Source of the DNA: Rubripirellula tenax
GTDB lineage: Bacteria > Planctomycetota > Planctomycetia > Pirellulales > Pirellulaceae
NCBI RefSeq assembly: GCF_007860125.1
Contig: NZ_SJPW01000008.1
Coordinates: forward strand, 161,553 to 225,552
Direction: 5' to 3'
Length of the DNA: 64,000 bases
Under the pieces are notes generated by a model. The model made no database searches. It saw only the letters and a program-made list of their open reading frames with translations, and had not been told where the DNA came from. The translations under genes were made by a program, and so were the position numbers. Positions 6,780 to 13,805 of the stretch are shown one piece after another (positions within the stretch are counted from its first letter, which is position 1; every line of letters begins with the position of its first letter).

Positions 6780-6870
6780 AAATAACGTCCCGCGTCACCG
6801 GGGCCCGTGAGTTGAGTATCCATTCGAGAAAACGAACCAACGGGCCTCCGCGTGCACGCGATGGTTACCC
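6780..6870 (-). other. attC site 13
   Basis: The boxes are aaataac (6780-6786) and gttaccc (6864-6870), with arms gcgtcaccggggcccgtgag and acgggcctccgcgtgcacgc. Confidence 0.86.
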
Positions 6871-7392
6871 GCCGTTACGGGTTTCGAGCATCGTGTTAGG
6901 TTTAGAATCGTGTAGCCGCTTGATCGCGGCGTCAGAAAATGGCGCCGTACCCGAGACGATCGCGTAAGGTTGTTCAAGCTCCGATAGGCGGTCAGCCGAT
7001 CGGTCAGTTAGGTTTGGGCAGTCGAGGGAGACAGACATCAATGGCAGTGTGCACAAAGCATCAAAGCCAACGTCGGTCATCGTTGAGTTGTCGATCGAAA
7101 CATAAAAGAGCCGGGATTCGCCGGGACCGAGAAATGTAAAGCCAGTTGGAAGGCGCGACAATTCAGGGACGAGGGCAAGCATGGCGTCGTCGGTTGCAGC
7201 GTCACCGCGGAGGTCGAGCATGTAGTTTCCGTCAACCATGTCAAACATCATGAAACCACCGTGAGATTCAACCAATTCGCGAACGCGGTCGAATTGCGAT
7301 TGGCGTTGATGGTAGACGAGAAACGGAGCCGTAAGCAGGCAACCAGTTGCGAGAGCGAAGCACGTCGTCAGAATCGCAAAGCGTCGTGACAT
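6865..7392 (-). CDS. Cassette protein, exported or lipid-anchored, LRR-like
   Basis: The 175-aa protein starts MSRRFAILTTCFALATGCLL, which is either a lipoprotein signal (ATGC, Cys18) or a signal anchor. The mature region has features of short planctomycete leucine-rich-repeat-like proteins: regular Leu/Asp spacing in LDLRGDAATDDAMLALVPEL, MTDVGFDALCTLPLMSVSL and LTDRSADRLSELEQPYA, where TD-GF-AL resembles their repeat unit. It fills its cassette and its stop is in attC 13. The LRR protein at 42286-43179 shows the same T-D/E-G pattern, so the cassette may derive from a planctomycete chromosome. Exact function unknown. Confidence 0.75.
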   Translation of the reverse strand: MSRRFAILTTCFALATGCLLTAPFLVYHQRQSQFDRVRELVESHGGFMMFDMVDGNYMLDLRGDAATDDAMLALVPELSRLPTGFTFLGPGESRLFYVSIDNSTMTDVGFDALCTLPLMSVSLDCPNLTDRSADRLSELEQPYAIVSGTAPFSDAAIKRLHDSKPNTMLETRNGG

Positions 7393-7410
7393 GTGGATGT
7401 GAATTCAGTC

Positions 7411-7502
7411 GGGTAACGCTGGCGATGACCGCGGTCGCCGTGAGCGATCATCCATTGTCAAAACGGCCGGATCGGCGACTCCGGTCCATCGCTTGGTTCG
7501 CC
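7411..7502 (-). other. attC site 14
   Basis: The boxes are gggtaac (7411-7417) and gttcgcc (7496-7502), with arms ggcgatgaccgcggtcgccg and gatcggcgactccggtccatc. Confidence 0.86.
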
Positions 7503-7520
7503 GCTTCCCTTGGCGAGGCG

Positions 7521-7877
7521 TTACGACCCAGCCATCCCTTCGTATTCCCATTGCATGAAAACACGCAGTTGACCCACAAGCTCTTCCCAGCTGTGGCCGC
7601 AGACCGATTCTACACGATCACGAATCGCTTTCTCGACCGTTGCGGCATCATATTGGTCTACCAGTATACCAGGCACAAATTTATCGTGTTTGATTCGTCC
7701 AACAGCACGTGGAGTAGCGACGCAAACCTGAAAATCATTGCCGCCGAGAACGTCGGTGGCACCAACCGTCAAATGGAACCATCCGAAGTCATCGTATGGG
7801 TCAGGTGACTGGTATTGTAGGAAGGCATTCCAGTCGACATGGTCGTTAGATTCTAAGTGGTGAATTTCAGCCCGCAT
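7521..7877 (-). CDS. Imm8-like immunity protein (cassette gene)
   Basis: The 118-aa protein from ATG 7877 matches my memory of the Imm8 family of polymorphic-toxin immunity proteins: an N-terminal MRAEIHHLESNDH, then a beta-rich core FGWFHLTVGATD, then DFQVCVATPRAV, a helix DAATVEKAIRDRVESV, and CGHSWEELVGQLRVFMQWEYE at the end. Imm8 proteins are thought to bind and neutralise a cognate toxin in the cytoplasm. No toxin gene is present in the window, so the gene is an orphan immunity candidate that could protect against neighbours. An upstream in-frame start at 7958 lies within attC 15 and is less likely. Assignment rests on pattern memory, not a search. Confidence 0.75.
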   Translation of the reverse strand: MRAEIHHLESNDHVDWNAFLQYQSPDPYDDFGWFHLTVGATDVLGGNDFQVCVATPRAVGRIKHDKFVPGILVDQYDAATVEKAIRDRVESVCGHSWEELVGQLRVFMQWEYEGMAGS

Positions 7878-7907
7878 CACATCAGGTCTTGCGCAAGTGA
7901 TTCCGTC

Positions 7908-7999
7908 GGCGAACGGTACGCGTAACCGGGAACGCGCGGGAAAGATTCTAACGGCCAAATCACTAAGCTCGCGTTCTCCGGTTCACGCGATGGTTACCC
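7908..7999 (-). other. attC site 15
   Basis: The boxes are ggcgaac (7908-7914) and gttaccc (7993-7999), with arms gcgtaaccgggaacgcgcgg and gctcgcgttctccggttcacg. Confidence 0.85.
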
Positions 8000-8367
8000 G
8001 CCGTCTTGGTAGTCAGTCTAGTGTCACCGATCCCTACCGTGCCCGCAATGCGAGCAGACCGATCCATCCCAGCGAAAACGAAATCCGCAGGATGGACAAC
8101 GTCCAGCATGGCCCATCGAGTGCGGTCATGCGGTTTGACGCGAAGCCAGTCACAGTTCGGGCAGTCCATCTGTGTAGGGCTGCGATGTCCAGCGCCACAA
8201 CCGGGGCAAATGCCGCTGTAAGACGTAAAGAAGATCGGCGGTCTTTTATTCTCAATACGTTCGATAGCGGATTCAAGTGAGCCAGCATCGTCGATTAGTA
8301 GCTTGCATTGGAGGACGCCAAACCCCGTCAGTTTCCGAAGTGCCATTACGTCTTGTGCGTTTGTCAT
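7963..8367 (-). CDS. Cassette protein with EF-Ts/UBA-like helix bundle and zinc ribbon
   Basis: The 134-aa protein starts MTNAQDVMALRKLTGFGVLQ and continues CKLLIDDAGSLESAIERIE. This resembles the UBA-like N-terminal domain of elongation factor Ts (pattern KELRE-TGAGMMDCKKAL), though the gene is clearly not EF-Ts. A treble-clef or zinc-ribbon motif follows: ICPGCGAGH then DCPNCDWL, four cysteines about 13 residues apart by pair. The last 20 or so residues come from attC 15, so the native C-terminus may be near AGTVGIG. In EF-Ts the domain binds EF-Tu; a similar role here is only a guess. The start is a clean ATG 34 bp past the recombination box. Confidence 0.75.
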   Translation of the reverse strand: MTNAQDVMALRKLTGFGVLQCKLLIDDAGSLESAIERIENKRPPIFFTSYSGICPGCGAGHRSPTQMDCPNCDWLRVKPHDRTRWAMLDVVHPADFVFAGMDRSARIAGTVGIGDTRLTTKTAGNHRVNRRTRA

Positions 8368-8400
8368 GGAGTCGCGTGTTACGTCTGCGGCATTTCAGTC

Positions 8401-8491
8401 GGGTAACGTCACGCGTCACCGGGCACGCGCGAAAGATTCTCAACTGCCAACTCGCCTGGCTCGCGTGCTCCGGTGCACGCGATGGTTCGCC
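8401..8491 (-). other. attC site 16
   Basis: The boxes are gggtaac (8401-8407) and gttcgcc (8485-8491), with arms gcgtcaccgggcacgcgcg and gctcgcgtgctccggtgcac. Confidence 0.88.
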
Positions 8492-9335
8492 GCTTCTTCG
8501 ATTTCGCGTCGAATATGAACCGTAGGCGTCGTAGATTCTCCGTTGGATCGCCATTGTGGACGGCAAGATGGCAATTGGAGCAGATGCACATCAATTGGTC
8601 TAGCGTCGTCCTATGGTTTGGTTGCATTTCAGCCAAAGGCACAGTGTGGTGAACCTCGATCAAACCGCGACCCATGGGACCGTATTCCTTCTCGAAATTG
8701 AAACCGCAGATTTCGCAAAACAGGTCGCCGTGTACGGCAAGAAACGCGTTGATCTTCTCAAGTCGAATCTTGTGATCGCGTTCCTTGTCGCGATGTATTC
8801 TATATTGTTCGTCACCCTCGAATGCCCAGATATCGCGATGCAGATCATCTTCTATTGTCCGGCGTCGCGGCATTGCGAACGCATCTTCGGGCCATTCGGC
8901 ATCGAGATTCGCGATGGCAGTCTTGCGAGCCTCGATAGCAAGCCTCTTTGCTTCCTCCTCTCCATATTTGTCAATCGAGAAATTGCGGTGCCGACGTTTA
9001 CCTTTGGATGGACACCAAGACGCGACCCAGTAGTAGACGGGCGTCCCATCGACGCGGTAGTGGCCTATCGTCTTGTAAACACCCGTGATTCCGGAGGTGT
9101 TATGAGACTTCCCAAGTTCGGCGTACTCGCGACGGTCGCGTGGCGGAATGATTTCCAGCGCTTCCTTGCGCCAAGCGATCGCTGCTTCGAGGGATTTTTC
9201 AGGTGAGCCGTACTTTGCGTCCGAAAAAGACTGACTGAAGGGTACGCCTTCGCGCATGTATCGAGCATTCCATCCCGTAATGGATTGCTCGTAGTCGAGC
9301 CGAGATATGCCGCGTGGAGGATCGGGGATAGCCAT
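8409..9335 (-). CDS. AP2-like DNA-binding / HNH nuclease (cassette gene)
   Basis: The 308-aa protein has a likely AP2/ERF-type DNA-binding region at about residues 79-135 (NTSGITGVYKTIG, YYWVASWCPSKGKRRHRNFS) and an HNH nuclease domain at about 204-262: CEIC (Cys207, Cys210), EVHHTVPL (His229-His230), then CSNCHLAVH (Cys252, Cys255, His256, His260). The paired cysteines should bind a structural zinc and the histidines a catalytic metal. AP2-HNH fusions occur in mobile homing endonucleases and phage nucleases, while other HNH proteins act in restriction, so a mobility or defence role is plausible. The residues after about 283 are translated from attC 16. It is among the youngest cassettes, near attI. 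Confidence 0.87.
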   Translation of the reverse strand: MAIPDPPRGISRLDYEQSITGWNARYMREGVPFSQSFSDAKYGSPEKSLEAAIAWRKEALEIIPPRDRREYAELGKSHNTSGITGVYKTIGHYRVDGTPVYYWVASWCPSKGKRRHRNFSIDKYGEEEAKRLAIEARKTAIANLDAEWPEDAFAMPRRRTIEDDLHRDIWAFEGDEQYRIHRDKERDHKIRLEKINAFLAVHGDLFCEICGFNFEKEYGPMGRGLIEVHHTVPLAEMQPNHRTTLDQLMCICSNCHLAVHNGDPTENLRRLRFIFDAKSKKRRTIACTGAREPGELAVENLSRVPGDA

Positions 9336-9348
9336 GGCAGTTGTTGTC

Positions 9349-9438
9349 GGCGAACGTCAGGATTAACCGAGTCGCGAGGAATGACTATGGATTCACAAAA
9401 CAACGCTGCCGCGACTTCGGTTCAATCCGTTGTTCGTC
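9349..9438 (-). other. attC site 17 (closest to intI)
   Basis: The boxes are ggcgaac (9349-9355) and gttcgtc (9432-9438), with arms aaccgagtcgcgagg and gccgcgacttcggttcaatcc. The plus-strand gene that follows starts inside it. Confidence 0.8.
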
Positions 9439-9686
9439 GTTGCGTCGATTGCGGCTCGACCAATATCGTCAAAGAGTTGCCAATTCGCGATCGTGTGCAT
9501 GAAGGTCCACAGCCGTCGCTTTGTTGGCCGGATTTATGCCGCCATCAAGTCCAAGTGCAAATGATGGATGGTAGTGACCCGCCAAGATGTGCGTGGTGCG
9601 GCAAAGACTACAGCGAGACTCGCGAATTGACGCTAGAAGAACAAATGGACTCGATGGCAAGGAATCGTGCCGCGTGGCTCGATTAG
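9387..9686 (+). CDS. Small zinc-finger protein in reverse orientation to the array
   Basis: The 99-aa frame is on the plus strand, toward intI, opposite to the other cassette genes. It has two CxxC knuckles, VRRCVDCGSTN and PRCAWCGKDY, about 45 residues apart, suggesting one zinc ribbon, and an acidic tail TRELTLEEQMDSMARNRAAW. ATG 9387 (or 9381) lies within attC 17, so the N-terminal 15 codons are attC sequence; a start at the end of the attC would lack an ATG. The middle includes SLCWPDLCRHQVQVQ. A minus-strand frame here (9469-9660) is shorter and less convincing. Inverted cassette genes are known but uncommon. Confidence 0.6.
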   Translation: MDSQNNAAATSVQSVVRRCVDCGSTNIVKELPIRDRVHEGPQPSLCWPDLCRHQVQVQMMDGSDPPRCAWCGKDYSETRELTLEEQMDSMARNRAAWLD

Positions 9687-10212
9687 CATACGACGAACTT
9701 GTTTCTCACCCGTTGCAGTGGGTGGAAATACCGTGTTTTGACTTATTATCACGGGATGAACCTTCGGTAGCCTGGGGGGCGGCCGGACTTATTATCTCCT
9801 GGCGAGGCTTCGCTACCGCGTTGGTCATGGACTTATTATCACCGGTTCGGATGGGGGATGCAATCATTGGTAGCGCCGAGTTCAGAGCAATTTTCACTTC
9901 GAGGGCGCCGTCCTTTTGAGCGGTGTCGGTGGCACTGCTGTGCTGTTGCTCCCGCCGTTGTCGAGGGCTCTCTAAGTTCTCTTGTCTAAGCTCTCTTGTC
10001 ATCCGGCAATGAACTACTCGACGCAGACTGCCTGGTCGCCCAAATAGAAGTGCTTCTGTGCTGCATCGCCGTTGCATCCCCGCTGGAGGATGGTGTACGT
10101 TATTGCACTCACCGCTCGACACTTGGTTGAAGCGGTGTTTTGTCCGTCGGGCAGATCGGGGCGGCGGTGAATTTCTGCCTCGGTGAGGACCTAGAGCCGC
10201 AAGGTTGAGGGA
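9687..10212. other. attI-like region between the array and intI
   Basis: This 526-bp non-coding stretch is where attI, the array promoter Pc (reading left) and the intI promoter (reading right) should lie. The triplicate repeat at 9740-9840 is listed separately. A short direct repeat, ctaagttctcttgt and ctaagctctcttgt, occurs at about 9973-10001. I cannot place the exact attI crossover, and no clear -35/-10 pair or LexA box stands out. A frame at 9706-10122 minus has no protein-like features. Confidence 0.5.
9740..9840. repeat. Three direct repeats gacttattatc, 44-46 bp apart
   Basis: Exact 11-mers start at 9740, 9786 and 9830, each followed by (a/t)c. Regular spacing of about four helical turns beside intI suggests protein-binding sites, for instance the integrase direct repeats seen in some attI sites. 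On the minus strand they read gataataagtc, which also resembles -10 elements. Confidence 0.7.
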
Positions 10213-10221
10213 GTGGCGAAC

Positions 10222-11679
10222 ATGTCGATGTTTGAGAAGCCATCACGGGCTGAGCAGGAATTGAAGTGGGCGAAGATCTGGTTCAAGCAGTTCAGCAACT
10301 TTCATAAGCGAAGCGGGAAGACGGGCTGGGACTTCTCGCCCGACGATGTGATCCTGTTTTTGCGTTCCAAACGCGACCAGCGAATGCCAGCTTGGAAGCG
10401 AATGAAGATCCTGAACGGACTGCTGGTGTACCGCCGGTTTGAGCAAGAACTGCCGATTGATCCGTTCGCTTTCATCGTTGACAAGATGAAGGAAATTGTC
10501 GCCAACGAGCGGGCTAAACAAGACGGATACGACACGATCGAAGATGTGGTAGGCAAAATCGATCCAAAGGAATCGGATGCGATCCAACAATTCAGACGGG
10601 CCCTTCGCAAGGACGGCATGCGGTTGCAGACGGAGCGTTCTTATGTCGGCAAAGTGAAGGCTTTCATGGCGGACCGCGGCATGAGTTGCTTGGCCGATTT
10701 TGAAAGGGTGGGAGCTTCGGACGTCGAGGACCATTTGACGGATCTTGCGGTCGATGGCAACGTCGCCGCGTCGACTCAGAACACCGCGTTCCACGGTTTA
10801 CTGAAGTTCTTCACGCTGGTGCTGCGGCGTGACATGGGGCACATCGAGGCCATTCGCGCCGGCAAGGGCAAACAGATTCCGACGGTGTTGAGTACGAGCG
10901 AGGTCGCCCGCGTCTTTGACGGCTTGGAGGGCGTTCATTTGACGATCGCACAGTTGCTTTATGGATGTGGGATGCGGATCAGCGAGGCGATCCGGCTGCG
11001 AGTGAAAGATATCGATTTCGAAAATGGGTTGATTGAGATTCATCAAGCCAAAGGAGGCAAGAGTCGACTCGTGCCGTTGCCGTCGGAGTTGGCGGAGCCG
11101 CTGCGCCGGTTCATCGATTCACGACGTTCGCTTCACGAACATGATTTGGCTAATGGCACGGCGTCGGTTTGGTTGCCGCACGCGCTGCATCGCAAATACC
11201 CATCGGCTCATCGCGAGTTTCGTTGGCAGTACTTGTTCGCATCACACCGCTTGTCGCGTGACCCTCGCACCGGTGATCGTCACCGACACCATCTGCATCA
11301 CGAAACGTTCCCTCGGCACTTGAAAGTGGCGGTTGACGGGGCGGGCATCGACAAGCATGTGACCAGCCACACGTTTCGGCATTGTTTCGCAACGCATTTG
11401 CTTTGGACAGGCACGGACATACGGGCGGTGCAAGAGTTGCTGGGGCACAGTGACGTCAAGACAACGATGATCTACACCCACGTGATGAACCGGCCCGGGG
11501 TGCGGGTGACAAGCCCGCTCGACCGTTTGGTAGAGGAAGAGTCTCGCAAAATGGGCGAGGGCGATTCGCAGATTCAGGAATTGCCGACTGCATACGAGAC
11601 TGGGACGTTGCAATTCGATGGGAGGGATCGGGACGCTGTTTGCGTTGATGGAAACGCAGGTTATTTGATCGCGGGGTAG
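10222..11679 (+). CDS. intI: Integron integrase (tyrosine recombinase IntI) with long N-terminal extension
   Basis: Catalyses cassette insertion and excision at attI and attC. From ATG 10222 (preceded by gaggga) it has 485 aa, against about 320-340 for most IntI. The C-terminal domain has the tyrosine recombinase set: Arg252 (CGMRISEA), Lys in AKGGKSR, His383 and Arg386 (HTFRHCFATH), His409 (LGHSD) and Tyr418 (MIYTHV). The IntI-specific insert is present at about 320-345 (ALHRKYPSAHREFRW, LFASHR), which separates it from XerC/D and in IntI helps bind folded attC. The N-terminal 140 residues, FKQFSNFHKRSGKTGWDFSPD and on, resemble an extra SAM-like core-binding region. GTG 10213 is an alternative start. 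It is transcribed away from the array, the classical arrangement, and looks intact. Confidence 0.95.
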   Translation: MSMFEKPSRAEQELKWAKIWFKQFSNFHKRSGKTGWDFSPDDVILFLRSKRDQRMPAWKRMKILNGLLVYRRFEQELPIDPFAFIVDKMKEIVANERAKQDGYDTIEDVVGKIDPKESDAIQQFRRALRKDGMRLQTERSYVGKVKAFMADRGMSCLADFERVGASDVEDHLTDLAVDGNVAASTQNTAFHGLLKFFTLVLRRDMGHIEAIRAGKGKQIPTVLSTSEVARVFDGLEGVHLTIAQLLYGCGMRISEAIRLRVKDIDFENGLIEIHQAKGGKSRLVPLPSELAEPLRRFIDSRRSLHEHDLANGTASVWLPHALHRKYPSAHREFRWQYLFASHRLSRDPRTGDRHRHHLHHETFPRHLKVAVDGAGIDKHVTSHTFRHCFATHLLWTGTDIRAVQELLGHSDVKTTMIYTHVMNRPGVRVTSPLDRLVEEESRKMGEGDSQIQELPTAYETGTLQFDGRDRDAVCVDGNAGYLIAG

Positions 11680-12260
11680 AGGTAGTCGCGAGTGGGTGCC
11701 GTGTTGCACGAGCGGTTACGCCAAACGGGTTCTTGGTCCCGGGCTAGGAATCGCCGCAAATGCGAGGCGGCAATGGTTTCGACTCGCGTTGAGCAACGCC
11801 TTGCCGCGATGGCCCTGGTCGCTGTCGAGTCATGCCTGCCCGAACGCAAAATCGCACACGATCGGATCCTCCATCACATCAAGTTCGCACCATTGTTGAA
11901 CAATCTTCCCGCCAATCCAGTCATCACTTGGTAGGTCGAAACATGGAACGGGCGCTCCGCCGGAGTCGCCCACAGCGCATTGCCGTCGCTGGCGTATTCA
12001 CAAACGAAAGACCAACCCGGGAATTCCTGGGCTGCGGCGACCGGGTCCGTCTAAGCAGCGGCATCGGGATCGGGATCGGGATCGGGATCGGCTGCGTTTT
12101 TTGACTTGGATATTACCGCCGTTTTTTACACGACCAAACGGGTGGCCGAAAACCACGCGATTGAAACCACGCCGACGACGACTGAGCCGATAAGCGATGG
12201 TGTCCTTATATCAGGTCTTGGGTCTTGTACGAAAATTGAAGAGTAGCTGAACACAATCGA
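11680..12260. other. Gene-poor interval after intI
   Basis: I see no convincing gene in 581 bp. The most protein-like stretch is on the minus strand, 11874-12050: 58 open codons reading QEFPGWSFVCEYASDGN, then ALWATPAERPFHVSTYQ, with a stop on each side and no start codon. It may be a decayed gene end. Plus-strand frames are short. The hexamer repeat at 12063-12091 lies just upstream of that stretch. Confidence 0.5.
12063..12091. repeat. Hexanucleotide microsatellite (atcggg), 4.8 copies
   Basis: Perfect tandem atcggg units. On the minus strand it reads as an Asp-Pro run ending in a TAG. Perfect copies suggest recent slippage, so copy number may vary between strains. Confidence 0.85.
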
Positions 12261-13634
12261 CTACATCTCAATCTCGTAGCCTTCGCGGTAGGGGCGGCTC
12301 ATCATGCTGGCGGCAAGTTCATCGCCGGTGATCTGCTCGGTCGTCTGATCCCAATGAATCGTGCGATCGAGTCGGCAGCTGATGCCGGCCAAGTGACAAA
12401 CGTTGAGCATCTTCATGTGCGAATGCACATCGGAGATCGGTAAAGTGCGATGCTTTATGCTGTGCGTGAAATTGGCCCAGTGGGCATCGCGATCGTTGCC
12501 CATGATCGGCATGTCGCGATAGACTTTGGCGATTGCGTCCTTGGGTAACGGTTTCGTCGCTACATCCTCGATCGGCTTGCCAACTAACTTTCCGCGGTTA
12601 ACGAAGATCCGGCCGCGCTCGCCTTCAAACAGTATGCCATTGTCAACATCATGGCGTATGTTGATCTGAACATCGCGATCGGCAAAGTCGACGATCAGGT
12701 CAAACTCGCGGGCCGTGTTGTAACGATTGTCTTGCATGGGAACGCCATCCTTGAATTCGACGTCATGTCGAGATGATCCTCCAACGGAAACCGGGTCGTT
12801 GTTCTGCCCGGCTGCCGCGATGCCCAGCATAGCGATGTCGATGTGATGGGCACCCCAGTCCGTTAGTTTGCCACCCGAGTGTTCGTACCACCATCGGAAA
12901 TGCGTGTGCCCGTTGGTGTAGTTTCTGTCTGTATCTTTCTTGGGATCTTGAAGGTATCGAAAAGGCATCACGGGTGTTGGGCCGAGCCAACGATCCCAAT
13001 CGAGTCCTTCGGGGACATCGGCGACAGAAATTTCCGGGCTCCATCCACCCGCGTCGATGCCAACGGTGATCTTGTATAGTTTGCCAAGACGCCCATCCGC
13101 GATCACGGCGAGTGCTTTGTTGAAGAAGTTCATGCTGCTTCGCTGCTGAGTACCAACCTGAACGACTCGCCCTGTTTGCTTTTGAACCTTGCGAATCAGC
13201 TTGCCTTCGTCAATCGTCAACGTGAGTGGCTTTTCGCAATATGCATCCTTTCCGGCAAGCATCGCCTCGATCAAAATTTTAGTGTGCCAGTGATCGGGCG
13301 CAGAGATTTGCACGATATCAATGTCATCTTGGGCAAGCACTTCGCGATAGTCGCCATAGAGGTCCGCTTTTCCGTCGCACAACAGGCCATTTCCATGAGC
13401 TAAGTGCTTTGCATCGACATCGCACAGCGCAACCAAGTCAGCAAACTGCTGTCCGACGGGGGCGGTGCGAGTCCCGTTCCCACCCACGCCGATCAAAGCA
13501 AAGCGAGGGCGCTCATTGGGCGATTGAGCGGATACGCGCGAAGACAAAGCCCCAAACGGGACCAGAGAGGCGGATGCAATCGCTGCCGTCTGGCCAAGGA
13601 ATTGGCGACGCGAAGTGGGTTTCTTTTGAGTCAT
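12261..13634 (-). CDS. Tat-exported Gfo/Idh/MocA family oxidoreductase
   Basis: A 457-aa NAD(P)-dependent dehydrogenase-like protein, usually acting on sugars or inositols. The N-terminus has a twin-arginine signal (SRRQFLGQTAAIASASLV, RR at 9-10). The Rossmann nucleotide loop is FALIGVGGNGTR at about 45-56, and the family Glu-Lys-Pro motif is in DAYCEKPLTLTID. The C-terminal domain includes DWGAHHIDIAMLG, with the conserved Asp-His pair. Length and layout match the many planctomycete paralogues exported to the periplasm. No operon partner is close: the next gene, a sulfatase on the same strand, ends upstream with a 171-bp gap, so co-transcription is possible but unproven. Specific substrate unknown. 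Confidence 0.93.
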   Translation of the reverse strand: MTQKKPTSRRQFLGQTAAIASASLVPFGALSSRVSAQSPNERPRFALIGVGGNGTRTAPVGQQFADLVALCDVDAKHLAHGNGLLCDGKADLYGDYREVLAQDDIDIVQISAPDHWHTKILIEAMLAGKDAYCEKPLTLTIDEGKLIRKVQKQTGRVVQVGTQQRSSMNFFNKALAVIADGRLGKLYKITVGIDAGGWSPEISVADVPEGLDWDRWLGPTPVMPFRYLQDPKKDTDRNYTNGHTHFRWWYEHSGGKLTDWGAHHIDIAMLGIAAAGQNNDPVSVGGSSRHDVEFKDGVPMQDNRYNTAREFDLIVDFADRDVQINIRHDVDNGILFEGERGRIFVNRGKLVGKPIEDVATKPLPKDAIAKVYRDMPIMGNDRDAHWANFTHSIKHRTLPISDVHSHMKMLNVCHLAGISCRLDRTIHWDQTTEQITGDELAASMMSRPYREGYEIEM

Positions 13635-13805
13635 GTTTTTTCCTTGTCAGTGGTGTCGGCGTAAAGGATACACGAGTGGCTCGTCGAGGGTTCTGACGCT
13701 GCAGCGCCAGCGATGAACGTCGGGCAGTCGTCAGCATCGAACGACGATCGCTCCGCGTGATCGGTGCCTTCGGAGGCTATTCTTCGGTGATTGCCTTCGA
13801 CGGAG

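Noticed and set aside
112-9438. Seventeen spaced similar sequences might be a CRISPR array
   Set aside because: Spacing is irregular (350-950 bp), repeats are about 90 bp and imperfect palindromes with variable loops, and an integron integrase follows. They are attC sites.
9740-9840. Repeats considered as DnaA boxes of a replication origin
   Set aside because: The 11-mer differs from the DnaA box (TTATNCACA), there is no AT-rich unwinding region and no dnaA or dnaN gene nearby.
11874-12050. 58-codon minus stretch considered as a gene
   Set aside because: No start codon, stops at both ends and no recognised family; kept only as a possible relic.
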